The notes under the pieces: model-generated
Seen by the model: only the letters and a program-made list of their open reading frames with translations
Told to the model about the DNA's origin: nothing
Databases searched by the model: none
NCBI GenBank assembly: GCA_964632505.1
Contig: CAZWCE010000008.1
Coordinates: forward strand, 129,163 to 193,162
Direction of reading: 5' to 3'
DNA length: 64,000 nucleotides
DNA from: CAZWCE01 sp964632505
GTDB taxonomy: Bacteria; Planctomycetota; Planctomycetia; Pirellulales; Thermoguttaceae
Program-made: the position numbers and the translations under genes
Part shown: positions 26,599 through 35,499 of the stretch, one piece after another
Layout: each line of letters starts with the position of its first letter
Numbering within the stretch: position 1 is the first letter of the stretch

Positions 26599-27588
26599 AT
26601 GCGATTCTCCGATTTTCCTCGATTTCCCTTGTGGATCCAACGTTGTGGCTCCTTTTGTTCTCCCTGGGCATTGAGCCTTGCGGCGTTGATCGCCGGGCCG
26701 GGGGAGGTCTGTCTTGAGCGGCGCGATCGGACGGGAGAGCATCTGCTGACGGCTCGGGAGCTTCGCAAGTTGTTGAACATGTTTCTCGACCGGCCGGAAG
26801 TGATCGAGAGCTTTCGTTTCCAGGACGGTCTGGTCCATTTCACCTTCGACGGGCACCGCTTTTCATTGCGCAATGAAGATTTTCCCCGCTTTCAGGAGAT
26901 CTGGCTGCAGGACCGTTACCGACTGCAGGGGTTCGCGAATCATTTCGAGACCGTCGTCGATCTCGGTTCGGGGGCCGGTTTGTTCACCTTGCTGGTGGTG
27001 CCGCAATCGGAGCGCGTGGTGTCGGTCGAAGCGGCTCAGGAGAATCGGGACTTGTCGCTCTTGAATCTTTCGCAGTCGGTGTATCGCGAGCGGGTCGTGG
27101 TGCACCATCGGATCATGTCGCCCCGATCCGGAGAATCGCGGTCGCTGTTTCTCGATCGTCACCCGGAGAATCATTCGATCGACGGGGCCTGGATTCGCGA
27201 ACCTTCCTCGCCGGTGGAGGTCGAGGACGTGGAAACCCTTTCGCTGGTCGATCTTTTCGAAAAGGAGTCGATCCGGCGGTGTGATTTGCTCAAGTGCGAC
27301 ATCGAAGGAGCCGAATATGAAGTCTTCTTTTCGACGCCGGAGTCGGTGCTCGGGCAGATCGACCGGCTCGCGCTGGAGATCCACCTTCACCCGGAGTTGC
27401 AGTGGGACACGCCGAACTGCCGTCGACTGGCGCGTCGTCTGAAGGAGGCGGGGTTCCATCTCGAGTGCGGTCCGGTCGCCAAGCACGGCCGATCGGCGAT
27501 CTGGTTCGGCGTCCAGCGTTATTTACTGGAAACCGCGGCCGATCCGAGAACGCAATATTTCGTAGGCGGGGTGCTCCGTTCCGCCTGA
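26599..27588 (+). CDS. FkbM-family methyltransferase
   Basis: A 329-residue SAM-dependent methyltransferase. The SAM-binding motif I is VVDLGSGAGLFTLLVVPQSE near residue 118. The family hallmark DLLKCDIEGAEYEVF appears near residue 230, with the acidic residues that close the FkbM active site. These enzymes O-methylate sugars or other hydroxyls, often on surface glycans. The ATG at 26599 has AGGTG a few bases upstream; the frame is open to 26545. It lies near two glycosyltransferase genes but on its own transcript. Confidence 0.88.
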   Translation: MRFSDFPRFPLWIQRCGSFCSPWALSLAALIAGPGEVCLERRDRTGEHLLTARELRKLLNMFLDRPEVIESFRFQDGLVHFTFDGHRFSLRNEDFPRFQEIWLQDRYRLQGFANHFETVVDLGSGAGLFTLLVVPQSERVVSVEAAQENRDLSLLNLSQSVYRERVVVHHRIMSPRSGESRSLFLDRHPENHSIDGAWIREPSSPVEVEDVETLSLVDLFEKESIRRCDLLKCDIEGAEYEVFFSTPESVLGQIDRLALEIHLHPELQWDTPNCRRLARRLKEAGFHLECGPVAKHGRSAIWFGVQRYLLETAADPRTQYFVGGVLRSA

Positions 27589-27930
27589 GAACCTTGGAAA
27601 AATGTGCACTTCCGGACCTTTTCAACCTCGGCCGTAACGACGGGGCCTCGCAAGAGAAGGGGAATGTCGGGATGGAGGAGTGGAAGATTTCTTGCACAAA
27701 AAAATGGTCCGGTGGCCGATAGAAAGATTGATTCTGACGATTGTGTGTGTTATAAAAGGGGTGGTTTGAGGCCCCCCTCTCATGGAAACCATCCGGTTCC
27801 ATGAACGTTGACGCTTTTCCGTGATCCGCATGGTTCTCTCGCCGTGTCGAGAGAAAGGCATTTTGCGACCCCACCTAGAACACCCATTTCGGCGAAACCC
27901 CTTGCGAGTGAATCATCAGGCGAAACGACC
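27589..27930. other. Intergenic region and structured leader of coaE
   Basis: About 340 bp without a gene. It contains a strong promoter (27728-27756) and, downstream of it, two good hairpins inside the predicted coaE leader. The first pairs 27781-27790 with 27795-27803 around an ATCC loop, with one bulged A. The second pairs 27834-27841 with 27848-27855 perfectly around a six-base loop. Neither has a T-tract, so they are not ordinary terminators. Confidence 0.55.
27728..27756 (+). promoter_or_regulatory. Promoter for coaE
   Basis: TTGATT (27728-27733) and TATAAA (27751-27756) with an exact 17-bp spacer. Transcription would begin near 27763, leaving a leader of about 168 nt that contains two hairpins. 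Confidence 0.6.
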
Positions 27931-28560
27931 GTGAAAGTCATCGGAATTCTGGGAGGCATCGGTAGCGGGAAGACGTACGTGGCGAAGATGTTCGAACGAC
28001 TCGGCGCTCGACGGATCGATGCGGATCGATTCGGTCATCAAGAACTTGAACGTGAGGAGGTGCGTCGCCAAGTCCGCCGGCGTTGGGGGGCGTCGCTTTT
28101 CACCCCCGGAGGCGAGCTCGACCGGAAGCGGTTGGCGAAAATCGTGTTTGCCCCTCCACCCGAGGGGGTCGTCGAGCGTCGGGCGCTGGAAGCAATAACC
28201 CATCCCGGCATCGTCGCGCGGATCGAATCGGCCCTGGCATCGAACCGTCGGGCAAAGGTTCCCGCCGTCGTACTCGATGCCGCCCTGCTGATGGAGGCCG
28301 GTTGGATCGAATATTGCGATCATCTCGTGTTTGTCGATACGCCGAAGGAGATGCGCCTCCGGCGAACGGCTCGACATCGCGGATGGAGCCCCGAGCAACA
28401 TGAGGCAAGAGAGCAAATCCAGGAATCTTTGCAGAAGAAAAGAGACATTGCCGATTATACCATTGATAATTGCGTGGATTCACCTCCCGTTTTCGAGCAG
28501 GTTCGCCGATGTTGGAATCACATGATGGGCAGTGAGCTTCCCCCTTCGCCGACACCGTAG
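27931..28560 (+). CDS. coaE: Dephospho-CoA kinase CoaE
   Basis: Final enzyme of coenzyme A synthesis: ATP-dependent phosphorylation of dephospho-CoA. The P-loop GILGGIGSGKTYVAKMF is at the N-terminus; RRIDADRFGHQ, a LDAALLMEAGW segment equivalent to the usual VPLLFE region, and the TIDNCVD near the C-terminus follow the family order. The length of 209 residues is normal. I chose the GTG at 27931, which gives MKVIGILGG; the frame is open to 27808 without similarity. It precedes rho by 400 bp on the same strand, probably as a separate unit. Confidence 0.95.
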   Translation: MKVIGILGGIGSGKTYVAKMFERLGARRIDADRFGHQELEREEVRRQVRRRWGASLFTPGGELDRKRLAKIVFAPPPEGVVERRALEAITHPGIVARIESALASNRRAKVPAVVLDAALLMEAGWIEYCDHLVFVDTPKEMRLRRTARHRGWSPEQHEAREQIQESLQKKRDIADYTIDNCVDSPPVFEQVRRCWNHMMGSELPPSPTP

Positions 28561-28966
28561 CGCGACGCCGCCGGCGGAGATCCCTTGCCGCCTCGACGAG
28601 CCGGCCTCCCCGGCAGGAACGACGACTCCACCCCGATGATATCCTGTTGCCAACCGACCCGAGTCTCGGTCTTCGCTCCCGGACCTTGACATCGAGCCCC
28701 CTTATCCTTGTATTGAACTCTCATACCGATTTCCCCACGCGAACGAAAAGAGCTTTTCCGATTTGCATTCCCGCAGAGGCGGGACCCGGTTGCCGGTGAT
28801 CCCGAGCTCGCATAAGGGCACCCCTTTCCTGTTTTTTTCGGCGTCGAGAGACGCATTCCCTTTCGATTCCTTTTCCGATCCAATCCATCCTTTCATCATT
28901 CCATCCACCGACTCACCTACCGCGGCAGTGCTTGTCGTACGATGATCCTTCTCAGGAGACATTCCG
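28561..28966. other. rho leader region with C-rich, G-poor tract
   Basis: About 400 bp between coaE and rho. It holds a TTGACA box (28686-28691) with only a weak -10 partner (TATTGA at 19 bp). There is a small AAGGG/CCCTT hairpin followed by seven Ts (28814-28838). A 66-base tract (28855-28920) has 27 C and only 3 G, a composition typical of Rho utilisation sites. No small gene is convincing here. Together the elements suggest attenuation or autogenous control of rho. Confidence 0.5.
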
Positions 28967-30478
28967 ATGACTTATCGCAGAGGCGCTTCTTCGCATTCCT
29001 CGCAGTCGGGCCAGTCCGGCCCCCTCAAGAGCCGAACTTCGTCCAACGGCGGCTCCGGCGGTCGTTCTTCCCGGGGATATTCCCGTCATGAGAACAACGG
29101 CGCCAGGCGCAAGGAACCGCTTTCGCTGGCCGAGGAGCTCGCCAAAGAACGGGATCGTGGAATCCCGGAAACGGATTACGACGAATACTACCAGAAGCTC
29201 CGCGAGTCGGGCGAGGCGACGTTCCTATCGGAATTGCAGAGTATGTCGATGCAGGAGATCATCGCCGAAGCCCGCCGTCAGAACATCGAAGATGTGGCCG
29301 GGGCCCAAAAGCAGGAGCTGATCTTCAAGATCCTCAAGCAGCGGATCAAAAAGAATGGACTCATGTACGGCGAGGGGACGCTCGAAATCCTTCCCGACGA
29401 GTTCGGTTTTCTCCGCAGTCCCGATTACCACTACCTCTCCTGTCCGGACGATATCTATATTTCTCCGAGCCAGATTCGCCGGTTCGGGATGCGCACCGGT
29501 TCGACCGTCTCGGGGCAGATCCGTCCGCCGAAGGAGAACGAGCGCTACTTCGCCCTCTTGCGCGTCGAGGCGATCAATCACGAGGATCCCAACCTGCTTT
29601 CGCAGAAGCCGATGTTCGACGATCTCACCCCCCTGCATCCGGATAGCCGCATCGTGATGGAAGATCCCGACGGCGACATGAACACTCGGGTGGTCGATTT
29701 GATCGTCCCGGTCGGATTCGGGCAGCGGGGATTGATCGTCAGTCCTCCCCGGGCGGGCAAGACGATCCTCATGCAAAAAATGGCGCAGGCGGCTTTGAAG
29801 AACTATCCCGATCTCTACGTGTTCATGCTCCTGATCGACGAGCGCCCCGAAGAGGTGACCGACATGGAACGCCAGGTGAAGGGGCCGCAGTGCGAGGTCA
29901 TCAGTTCGACGTTCGACGAACCCCCGACGCGGCATATCCAGGTCTCGGAGATGGTCCTGGAGAAGGCGAAGCGGATGGTCGAGTACGGCAAGAACGTGAT
30001 CATCTTCCTCGATTCGATCACCCGGCTGGCTCGGGCGTGGAACTCGGAATGCCCCAGTTCCGGGAAGCTGCTCTCCGGCGGGGTCGACGCGAACGCCCTG
30101 CAGCGACCGAAGCGCTTTTTCGGCACCGCCCGGAAAGTCGAGGAAGGCGGTTCGATGACGATCATCGCCACGGCGCTGGTCGACACGGGCAGCCGCATGG
30201 ACGAAGTGATCTTCGAGGAGTTCAAGGGGACGGGGAACCTGGAGATTGTGCTCGATCGGCAACTGGTCGACAAACGCATTTGGCCGGCGATCGACATCAA
30301 CAGCAGCGGCACGCGTCGGGAAGAGATGCTGATGGATCCGGAGGAGTACCGCCGGGTGTCGCTTTTGCGTCGCGTGCTCAGCGACATGAACTCCCCCGAG
30401 GCGATGGAGTTTCTCACCACCCGACTGGCGAAGTACAAGACGAACGCCGAATTTCTCATGCATTTGAACATCCAATGA
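28967..30478 (+). CDS. rho: Transcription termination factor Rho
   Basis: Hexameric RNA-dependent ATPase that terminates transcription. After a Ser/Gly/Arg-rich N-terminal extension of about 50 residues come the Rho N-domain, the RNA-binding domain ([28 protein letters not shown]), the P-loop [11 protein letters not shown] (about residue 260), [26 protein letters not shown], the Q/R-loop portion [20 protein letters not shown], and the ending YKTNAEFL. At 503 residues it is longer than E. coli Rho (419) because of the extension. AGGAG is well placed before the ATG. It heads a same-strand series with ribH, nusB and ftsY. The C-rich leader upstream suggests autoregulation. Confidence 0.97.
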   Translation: MTYRRGASSHSSQSGQSGPLKSRTSSNGGSGGRSSRGYSRHENNGARRKEPLSLAEELAKERDRGIPETDYDEYYQKLRESGEATFLSELQSMSMQEIIAEARRQNIEDVAGAQKQELIFKILKQRIKKNGLMYGEGTLEILPDEFGFLRSPDYHYLSCPDDIYISPSQIRRFGMRTGSTVSGQIRPPKENERYFALLRVEAINHEDPNLLSQKPMFDDLTPLHPDSRIVMEDPDGDMNTRVVDLIVPVGFGQRGLIVSPPRAGKTILMQKMAQAALKNYPDLYVFMLLIDERPEEVTDMERQVKGPQCEVISSTFDEPPTRHIQVSEMVLEKAKRMVEYGKNVIIFLDSITRLARAWNSECPSSGKLLSGGVDANALQRPKRFFGTARKVEEGGSMTIIATALVDTGSRMDEVIFEEFKGTGNLEIVLDRQLVDKRIWPAIDINSSGTRREEMLMDPEEYRRVSLLRRVLSDMNSPEAMEFLTTRLAKYKTNAEFLMHLNIQ

Positions 30479-30521
30479 TCCAGCCGCCGGAGTTCTTCTC
30501 TTGCGGATAGGAGCGAAAAAT

Positions 30522-31154
30522 ATGTACATTTATGAAGGTCCCCTCGAAAAGCTGGAACAGGGCGCCAAGATCGCGATTGTGGTGGCGAAGTTCAACGAAT
30601 CGATCACCGGGAATTTGCTCAAAGGGGCGCTGAATACACTCGAACAGTACGGGGTGGATCCCGACGACGTGTCCGTGTGCTGGGCGCCCGGTGCCTTCGA
30701 GATTCCCTTGGTGGCCGAACGGCTGGGTAGTTCCGGAGAATTCGAAGCGATCATCTGTCTCGGCGCGGTCATCAAAGGCGAGACCTCCCACGACGAGCAC
30801 ATCAATCGGGCGGTGAGTCTCTCGCTGATGCGCATCGGCATCGATCTGAGTCTCCCGGTCATTTTCGGGGTCCTCACGTGCAACACCGTCGAGCAGGCGA
30901 TCGCCCGGAGTGGGGGAACGCCGCAGTCGCGCGATAAGGCCGCGCCCGACGCGAAAGCCGGAAACAAGGGTTCCGAGGCGGCCGAAGCGGCGATCCAAAT
31001 GATCCACCTCCTGGAGCAACTCCCCGAGGCGTCGAGCTTGGGGCAGGATTTTCTGGAAACGATGATGGCCGGCCCTCTCGGATTGGTCGGCGGCGAGGAG
31101 GAGGTCTCCGACGAATCGTTCTTGAACGAGGAATTCGACGACGAGGAACCATGA
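30522..31154 (+). CDS. ribH: 6,7-dimethyl-8-ribityllumazine synthase RibH, extended
   Basis: Penultimate enzyme of riboflavin synthesis, forming lumazine from the ribityl-uracil and butanone phosphate precursors. Family segments are [55 protein letters not shown] (with the active-site His) and [17 protein letters not shown]. The protein is about 210 residues against the usual 155. A 13-residue insertion precedes [13 protein letters not shown], and about 45 extra residues follow, ending in an acidic tail ([11 protein letters not shown]). The ATG at 30522 has AGGAG upstream. ribH next to nusB is a common pairing. Confidence 0.95.
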   Translation: MYIYEGPLEKLEQGAKIAIVVAKFNESITGNLLKGALNTLEQYGVDPDDVSVCWAPGAFEIPLVAERLGSSGEFEAIICLGAVIKGETSHDEHINRAVSLSLMRIGIDLSLPVIFGVLTCNTVEQAIARSGGTPQSRDKAAPDAKAGNKGSEAAEAAIQMIHLLEQLPEASSLGQDFLETMMAGPLGLVGGEEEVSDESFLNEEFDDEEP

Positions 31155-31241
31155 CCCCGCCTTTCTCGATGGGGCAAAAACGAATACAATCACCGGAGTT
31201 GTTTGCCGTTTTTGCCGTCTTCCGCTTGTTGAGTTCCCGGT

Positions 31242-31700
31242 ATGCCTGCCAAAAAAACGATCGTCAACCGCACGCTTGCCCGCCGATCGGCCTTCCAGAT
31301 CCTCTTCGAGGACGACATGAATCCCGGGGCGGCCCCCCTGCGGACGCGGGAGGTCATCGAGGAGAAGTTCCGTCGCCATGAGGATCTGGCGGAATTTACC
31401 AAATCGCTCGTTGCAGGAGTGCGCGCCCACAAGAGCGAAATCGACTCGAGGATTCAAGCCTGCACCGTGCGATGGACCCTCGCCCGAATGGCCGCCACCG
31501 ATCGGAACGTGCTCCGGCTGGGAACCTATGAATTGATATACACGACCACTCCCGATGCGGTCGTCATCGATCAGGCGGTCGAACTGGCGCGGCAATTCGG
31601 CTCGCGCGAGTCGGCGGGGTTCGTCAACGGCATCCTCGATCGCATCGCCAAGGAGAAGAACACTCCGGCGAGTGGAGAGGGCGAAAAACCTCCCGAATAA
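31242..31700 (+). CDS. nusB: Transcription antitermination factor NusB
   Basis: Small all-helical RNA-binding protein that, with NusE/S10, joins the antitermination complex on rRNA operons. The 152-residue sequence begins with a basic RTLARRSAFQILFEDD typical of NusB. It ends with the conserved RNVLRLGTYELIY, VVIDQAVELARQFGS and GFVNGILDRIAKE. The start ATG at 31242 has no strong Shine-Dalgarno sequence. It lies between ribH (87 bp) and ftsY (66 bp) on the same strand. Confidence 0.93.
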   Translation: MPAKKTIVNRTLARRSAFQILFEDDMNPGAAPLRTREVIEEKFRRHEDLAEFTKSLVAGVRAHKSEIDSRIQACTVRWTLARMAATDRNVLRLGTYELIYTTTPDAVVIDQAVELARQFGSRESAGFVNGILDRIAKEKNTPASGEGEKPPE

Positions 31701-31766
31701 GCGAAACGGGGAATTCGACGCTCCGGCACGTCTCCAAGCCATCTCAACTGCAGTCAAAGAACCATC

Positions 31767-32684
31767 ATGGGCATATTCGACAAACTCAAGCAGGGTCTGC
31801 AGAAGACCAATCGCCTGCTGAATACCGATATCCGAGACCTTTTCAAACAGGAGGGGCGCCTCGTCGACGACGATTTTCTCGACGAACTGTTCGAGGCGCT
31901 CATCAAGACCGACATGGGGGTGCAGGCCGCCCAGGAGACGGTCGATACGATCCGCAAGGATTTTCGAGGCCGCGTCGTCTCGCTCGAGGAAGTGCTTTCG
32001 CTGATCAAACGGAATCTCAAGGAGTTGTTGGAGCAACCTGCTTACCCGATCGATTTGGCCGAGAGCGGGCCGACGGTCGTCATGGTCTGCGGTGTGAACG
32101 GTTGCGGGAAGACGACTTCGATCGCGAAGCTGACGCACCAGTTCATCTCCGAGGGAAAGAAGGTGGTGCTGGGGGCGGCCGATACGTTCCGCGCCGCGGC
32201 GGTCGATCAGCTCAAGGTCTGGTCGGAGCGCATCGGGGCGGAGATCGTCACCGGCGCGCACAAGAGCGACCCGGCGAGCGTGGCCCACCGTGCCGTCGCC
32301 CGGGCGCTGGAAATCGAGGCCGACATCTGCATGATCGACACCGCCGGACGTCTCCAGACGCAGAAGAATCTCATGCAGGAGTTGGAAAAAATCCACCGGG
32401 TGATCGGCAAGCAGATCGAAAAAGCGCCGCACGAAGTGATTCTCGTTCTCGACGCGACGACCGGTCAGAACGGCATCAGCCAAGCGAGGCATTTCACCGA
32501 AACGGTCCACTGTACGGGGATCTTTCTGGCGAAACTCGACGGCACGGCCAAGGGAGGCGTCGTCGTGGCGATTCGACGGCAGATCGGGCTGCCCGTCAAG
32601 TACGTCGGCGTCGGAGAAAAGGCGGAGGACATCGCGCTGTTCGAGCCCGAACCGTTCGTCGATGCCATGTTCCAAAACTTCTAG
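31767..32684 (+). CDS. ftsY: Signal recognition particle receptor FtsY
   Basis: SRP receptor GTPase that brings ribosome-nascent chain complexes to the membrane. The 305 residues make up the N and G domains only; the acidic A domain seen in E. coli is absent. GTPase elements: G1 VMVCGVNGCGKTTSIAKL (about residue 105), DTFRAAAVDQLKVW, DTAGRLQTQKNLMQEL, AKLDGTAKGG and the closing VKYVGVGEKAEDIALFEP. The KIDTD-equivalent early motif LLNTDIRDLFK is fine for the N domain. The ATG at 31767 is followed directly by GIFDKLKQGLQKT, a classical FtsY start. Probably in one transcript with nusB and the small downstream gene. Confidence 0.96.
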   Translation: MGIFDKLKQGLQKTNRLLNTDIRDLFKQEGRLVDDDFLDELFEALIKTDMGVQAAQETVDTIRKDFRGRVVSLEEVLSLIKRNLKELLEQPAYPIDLAESGPTVVMVCGVNGCGKTTSIAKLTHQFISEGKKVVLGAADTFRAAAVDQLKVWSERIGAEIVTGAHKSDPASVAHRAVARALEIEADICMIDTAGRLQTQKNLMQELEKIHRVIGKQIEKAPHEVILVLDATTGQNGISQARHFTETVHCTGIFLAKLDGTAKGGVVVAIRRQIGLPVKYVGVGEKAEDIALFEPEPFVDAMFQNF

Positions 32685-32738
32685 CTTCGTTTCGAAGGAG
32701 GCTCGATTCTTCGAGCTTTTCCTTCGAGCATCATCGCC

Positions 32739-33008
32739 ATGTTGCACCTGGATCTGTTCGAAGAGCTGCTCGAAGCGGCCCGGGCAAGCGGTTACCGGGT
32801 TCGCTCGGAATGGCTCTCCGGACAAGGGGGCGGCGCCTGTCGGGTTCGCGGCGAGAAGCAACTCTTCGTCGATCTCTCGCTCCCGCTGGAAGATCGCCTG
32901 GAGGTGTTGCTTCACGATTTGGCCGAAGATTCGCGGATGCACGCACAGAAGCTCTCGCCGGAATTGAGGCGCTTTCTGGAAGCCCCCCACCTCTTTCCCG
33001 AGAGGTAG
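32739..33008 (+). CDS. Small conserved-looking protein downstream of ftsY, unknown function
   Basis: An 89-residue protein not recognised. It is amphipathic, probably mixed alpha/beta, with no signal peptide or membrane segment: MLHLDLFEELLEAARASGYR at the start and a Leu/Glu-rich helix later. It starts 54 bp after ftsY on the same strand and fills the space to the convergent PA14 gene. Its codon usage agrees with its neighbours, so it is likely a true gene. No function can be offered. Confidence 0.6.
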   Translation: MLHLDLFEELLEAARASGYRVRSEWLSGQGGGACRVRGEKQLFVDLSLPLEDRLEVLLHDLAEDSRMHAQKLSPELRRFLEAPHLFPER

Positions 33009-33033
33009 ATCTCTTCGTTGTCCCCGCCGACTT

Positions 33034-35244
33034 TCATGGATTCGGCAGGTTTTCGAGTCGTTCTTCGACTTGCGGCACGAGGGGGCTGCCGGGGTAGTCG
33101 ACGAGGATCGACTGCAACAGCGCCCGGGCCCGATCGAGGCGGTCGTCGGCGAATTCGGCCTCGGCGGCCACCAGCAGGATCTGGTCGGCGAAGGGGGAGT
33201 CGGCGTCGATCGTCAGGAGTCGTTCCGCCATCGCCGAAGCCTGCCGGTAGTGTCCGACGCCTTTCCAGTACTTCGCGAAGAGGAGCCAGAAATCGCCCGC
33301 CAGAAGACTTTCGGGGAACGCGTCCCGCCACTGCCGCAGAACCGCGACGGCGCGCGGTTGGTTTCCGTCGCGCAAAAAACCTTCGGCGGATCGACTGAGC
33401 GATCCTTCCCGGGCGGTCCGCTGTACGAAGGAACGGTTTTCGGGTTGCAGCTCCGCCGCCCGACGGTAGGCTTCCCGAGCCTTTTCGCCGTTTCCGGAAG
33501 CGGCTTCGAAGTCGCCGAGAATCCGTTGCAGCAAGGAAGCGGTTCGTCCCGAAGCGTTCTCCGGAAGCACTTTCTCGGCCGATTCCAGAAGCATCTTCCC
33601 GACCGAGCGATCGAGCAGGTCGGTGACGGCGATGTCGGCGGCATGTCCCAGGCACTGAGCGGCTGGGGTTCCTTGAGCGATCTTTCGAGCCGCCCCGTGC
33701 CAGATCTGCCCGGCACTTCGGGGATCGAGCAAATGGTCCCGGGCGACCGGAGCGGTCGATTCGGCGATGGCGAACAGGGCTTCCTTTTCTTTCGCCGCGG
33801 AGGTCTCCGCCACGGCCACTTTCCCCAAGGCGACGATTCTTTGCTGCACTGCCTCGATGTTTGCCCGCCGTTGTTCCTTCTGCGCTTCGGTTTCATCCGA
33901 CTTCGCCTCCGCGGCAAGCCGGTCCCACCGGTATTGCCAAACACGGACCAGTTGCAGAAGCGAGGGGGCATCGAGCTTCGCCGGATCGTAGGTTTCCAGG
34001 ATCGGAAGATAGGTGTCCAGATCGTGGAGCCTTTCCTTCTCGATATTTCGCGGCAGATACGGCGGAGCGACGCGGATGCGATTGCTCGCGCGGTAGGTGT
34101 TGCCGAGGCGTGTTGCTTCGAGCGTGACGGTGTAGAGGCCCGGTCGCAGATAGACGTGAACCGGTTCGGCCCGGTCGCTGGTTTGCCCGTCGCCGAAATG
34201 CCACTTCACCCGGCCACCGCTCCGTAGGGCCGATGGTGAACGATGGATCATTTGGACGCCGACCAGATGGTCGGGATTGTCGGGAAGCGGAACATCGCCT
34301 TCGATCTCGAAAAGGAAGTCGGGCGTGAGAGGTTCATCGGCCAACAGGATCGGACCGGGGAGGACGTCGGCGATCGCTCCGGCCCCGAACGCTTCCGGAG
34401 GAATAACTTCCGGCTTCGGTTTCTTCCCTTGATTGTCGGGCATGACCCAGGCGGCGAGCATCGTGGCCCGGTTGCTCGAGGCGGCGTGATGGTATTCGAA
34501 ATCGTGATCGCCGGCGGAGAGGGAGAGGGTTTTCATTTTCTCGGGATCGGCCCTCCGAGCAGGGCCGTGTCGTCCGGGCGCGGCGACGATCGTCTCGTCG
34601 TCGATGCGAAGAAAGCTGCAATCCTGGCTGGCGGTGAAGAAGCCGTACTTCCCGGGCTGCTTCACGCGCAGCGTTCCGGTGTAGCGGCTCAAAAAGGGTG
34701 CCGGCTCCAGAGCGAATGGGTTTCGGCTCTGGTGGACGCCGGAAACGTAATCGGCTCCGATCGGTTCGGCTTTCTCGAAAGCGTCGCGTACCGAATCGAA
34801 ATCGTCGAGGTTGCAGGCGACCCAGCGACGGGTTTCGAGCAGAAGTCCCGGGGCTTTTTGCCAGGCGGGCACGGTAGGAAGCGGATGATCGCCCCCGAAC
34901 AGGAGGACGTACTGTCGGGTTTCGCCGTTCGGCCGAAATGCCAAACGGCAGTAGTCGCCGGGGCCAATTTGCAGGATGCGCGTCGGCACCGCCGTTCGCT
35001 TCCGGTCGGTTGCCGCGACGACGTTCTTCCGCTCCGGATCGATCCATCCCTGATGATAGAAAGGCACCACGACGACCGCCTTCGAGCTTTCCTCGGAAGA
35101 GAGTGATACCTTCCGCATGGCGGGAAAGGCGACCCCGTCGAGTTCGAAATTTTCGGCCGCGGGGGCGAACGAAAGTGGGTTCGCCGCCAGCAAAACCGCC
35201 AGAAGCGGCATTTTTGTTGCGATCGAAAAGAATCTCGTCATCAT
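33034..35244 (-). CDS. Exported PA14-PKD protein with C-terminal helical repeats
   Basis: A 736-residue protein with an N-terminal signal peptide (MPLLAVLLAANPLSFAPAA). A PA14-like beta domain lies at about residues 155-275 (RYTGTLRVKQPGKYGFFTAS, then FLRIDDETIVA), which in relatives binds carbohydrate. A PKD-like domain is seen at about residues 305-395 (VKWHFGDGQTSDRAEPVHVY). The C-terminal half is helical and TPR-like (GEKAREAYRRAAELQPENRS, ADDRLDRARALLQSILVDYP). The order suggests an envelope scaffold that binds glycans and proteins. Two ATGs at 35244 and 35241 are well placed after GGAGG. It is divergent from moxR. No catalytic motif seen. Confidence 0.85.
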   Translation of the reverse strand: MMTRFFSIATKMPLLAVLLAANPLSFAPAAENFELDGVAFPAMRKVSLSSEESSKAVVVVPFYHQGWIDPERKNVVAATDRKRTAVPTRILQIGPGDYCRLAFRPNGETRQYVLLFGGDHPLPTVPAWQKAPGLLLETRRWVACNLDDFDSVRDAFEKAEPIGADYVSGVHQSRNPFALEPAPFLSRYTGTLRVKQPGKYGFFTASQDCSFLRIDDETIVAAPGRHGPARRADPEKMKTLSLSAGDHDFEYHHAASSNRATMLAAWVMPDNQGKKPKPEVIPPEAFGAGAIADVLPGPILLADEPLTPDFLFEIEGDVPLPDNPDHLVGVQMIHRSPSALRSGGRVKWHFGDGQTSDRAEPVHVYLRPGLYTVTLEATRLGNTYRASNRIRVAPPYLPRNIEKERLHDLDTYLPILETYDPAKLDAPSLLQLVRVWQYRWDRLAAEAKSDETEAQKEQRRANIEAVQQRIVALGKVAVAETSAAKEKEALFAIAESTAPVARDHLLDPRSAGQIWHGAARKIAQGTPAAQCLGHAADIAVTDLLDRSVGKMLLESAEKVLPENASGRTASLLQRILGDFEAASGNGEKAREAYRRAAELQPENRSFVQRTAREGSLSRSAEGFLRDGNQPRAVAVLRQWRDAFPESLLAGDFWLLFAKYWKGVGHYRQASAMAERLLTIDADSPFADQILLVAAEAEFADDRLDRARALLQSILVDYPGSPLVPQVEERLENLPNP

Positions 35245-35499
35245 GATGGCCTCCAGGGGGAATGGTGAAAACATCGGTTGCGGGCGCCCCCGTCATGCAT
35301 TACCTTTACATTAGGGTGTCGGCGACAGCTTCCTTCCGTCTCCATCTTGTGGGGAATGGGGTTGAAACAAGCCGTCTCATTATCCCATCGCGTTTGTGAA
35401 TGATTATGCGCTTTTTCCGCGGAAGTGTCACCAGGACTTCGGGAAAATCCATTTTTCGGCCATGGCCGATGCCGACCTTGCAAGCAGGAGCATGATGTG

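Noticed and set aside
30456..32990. Open frame of 844 codons on the minus strand
   Set aside because: Antisense to ribH, nusB and ftsY, all of which have full family motifs.
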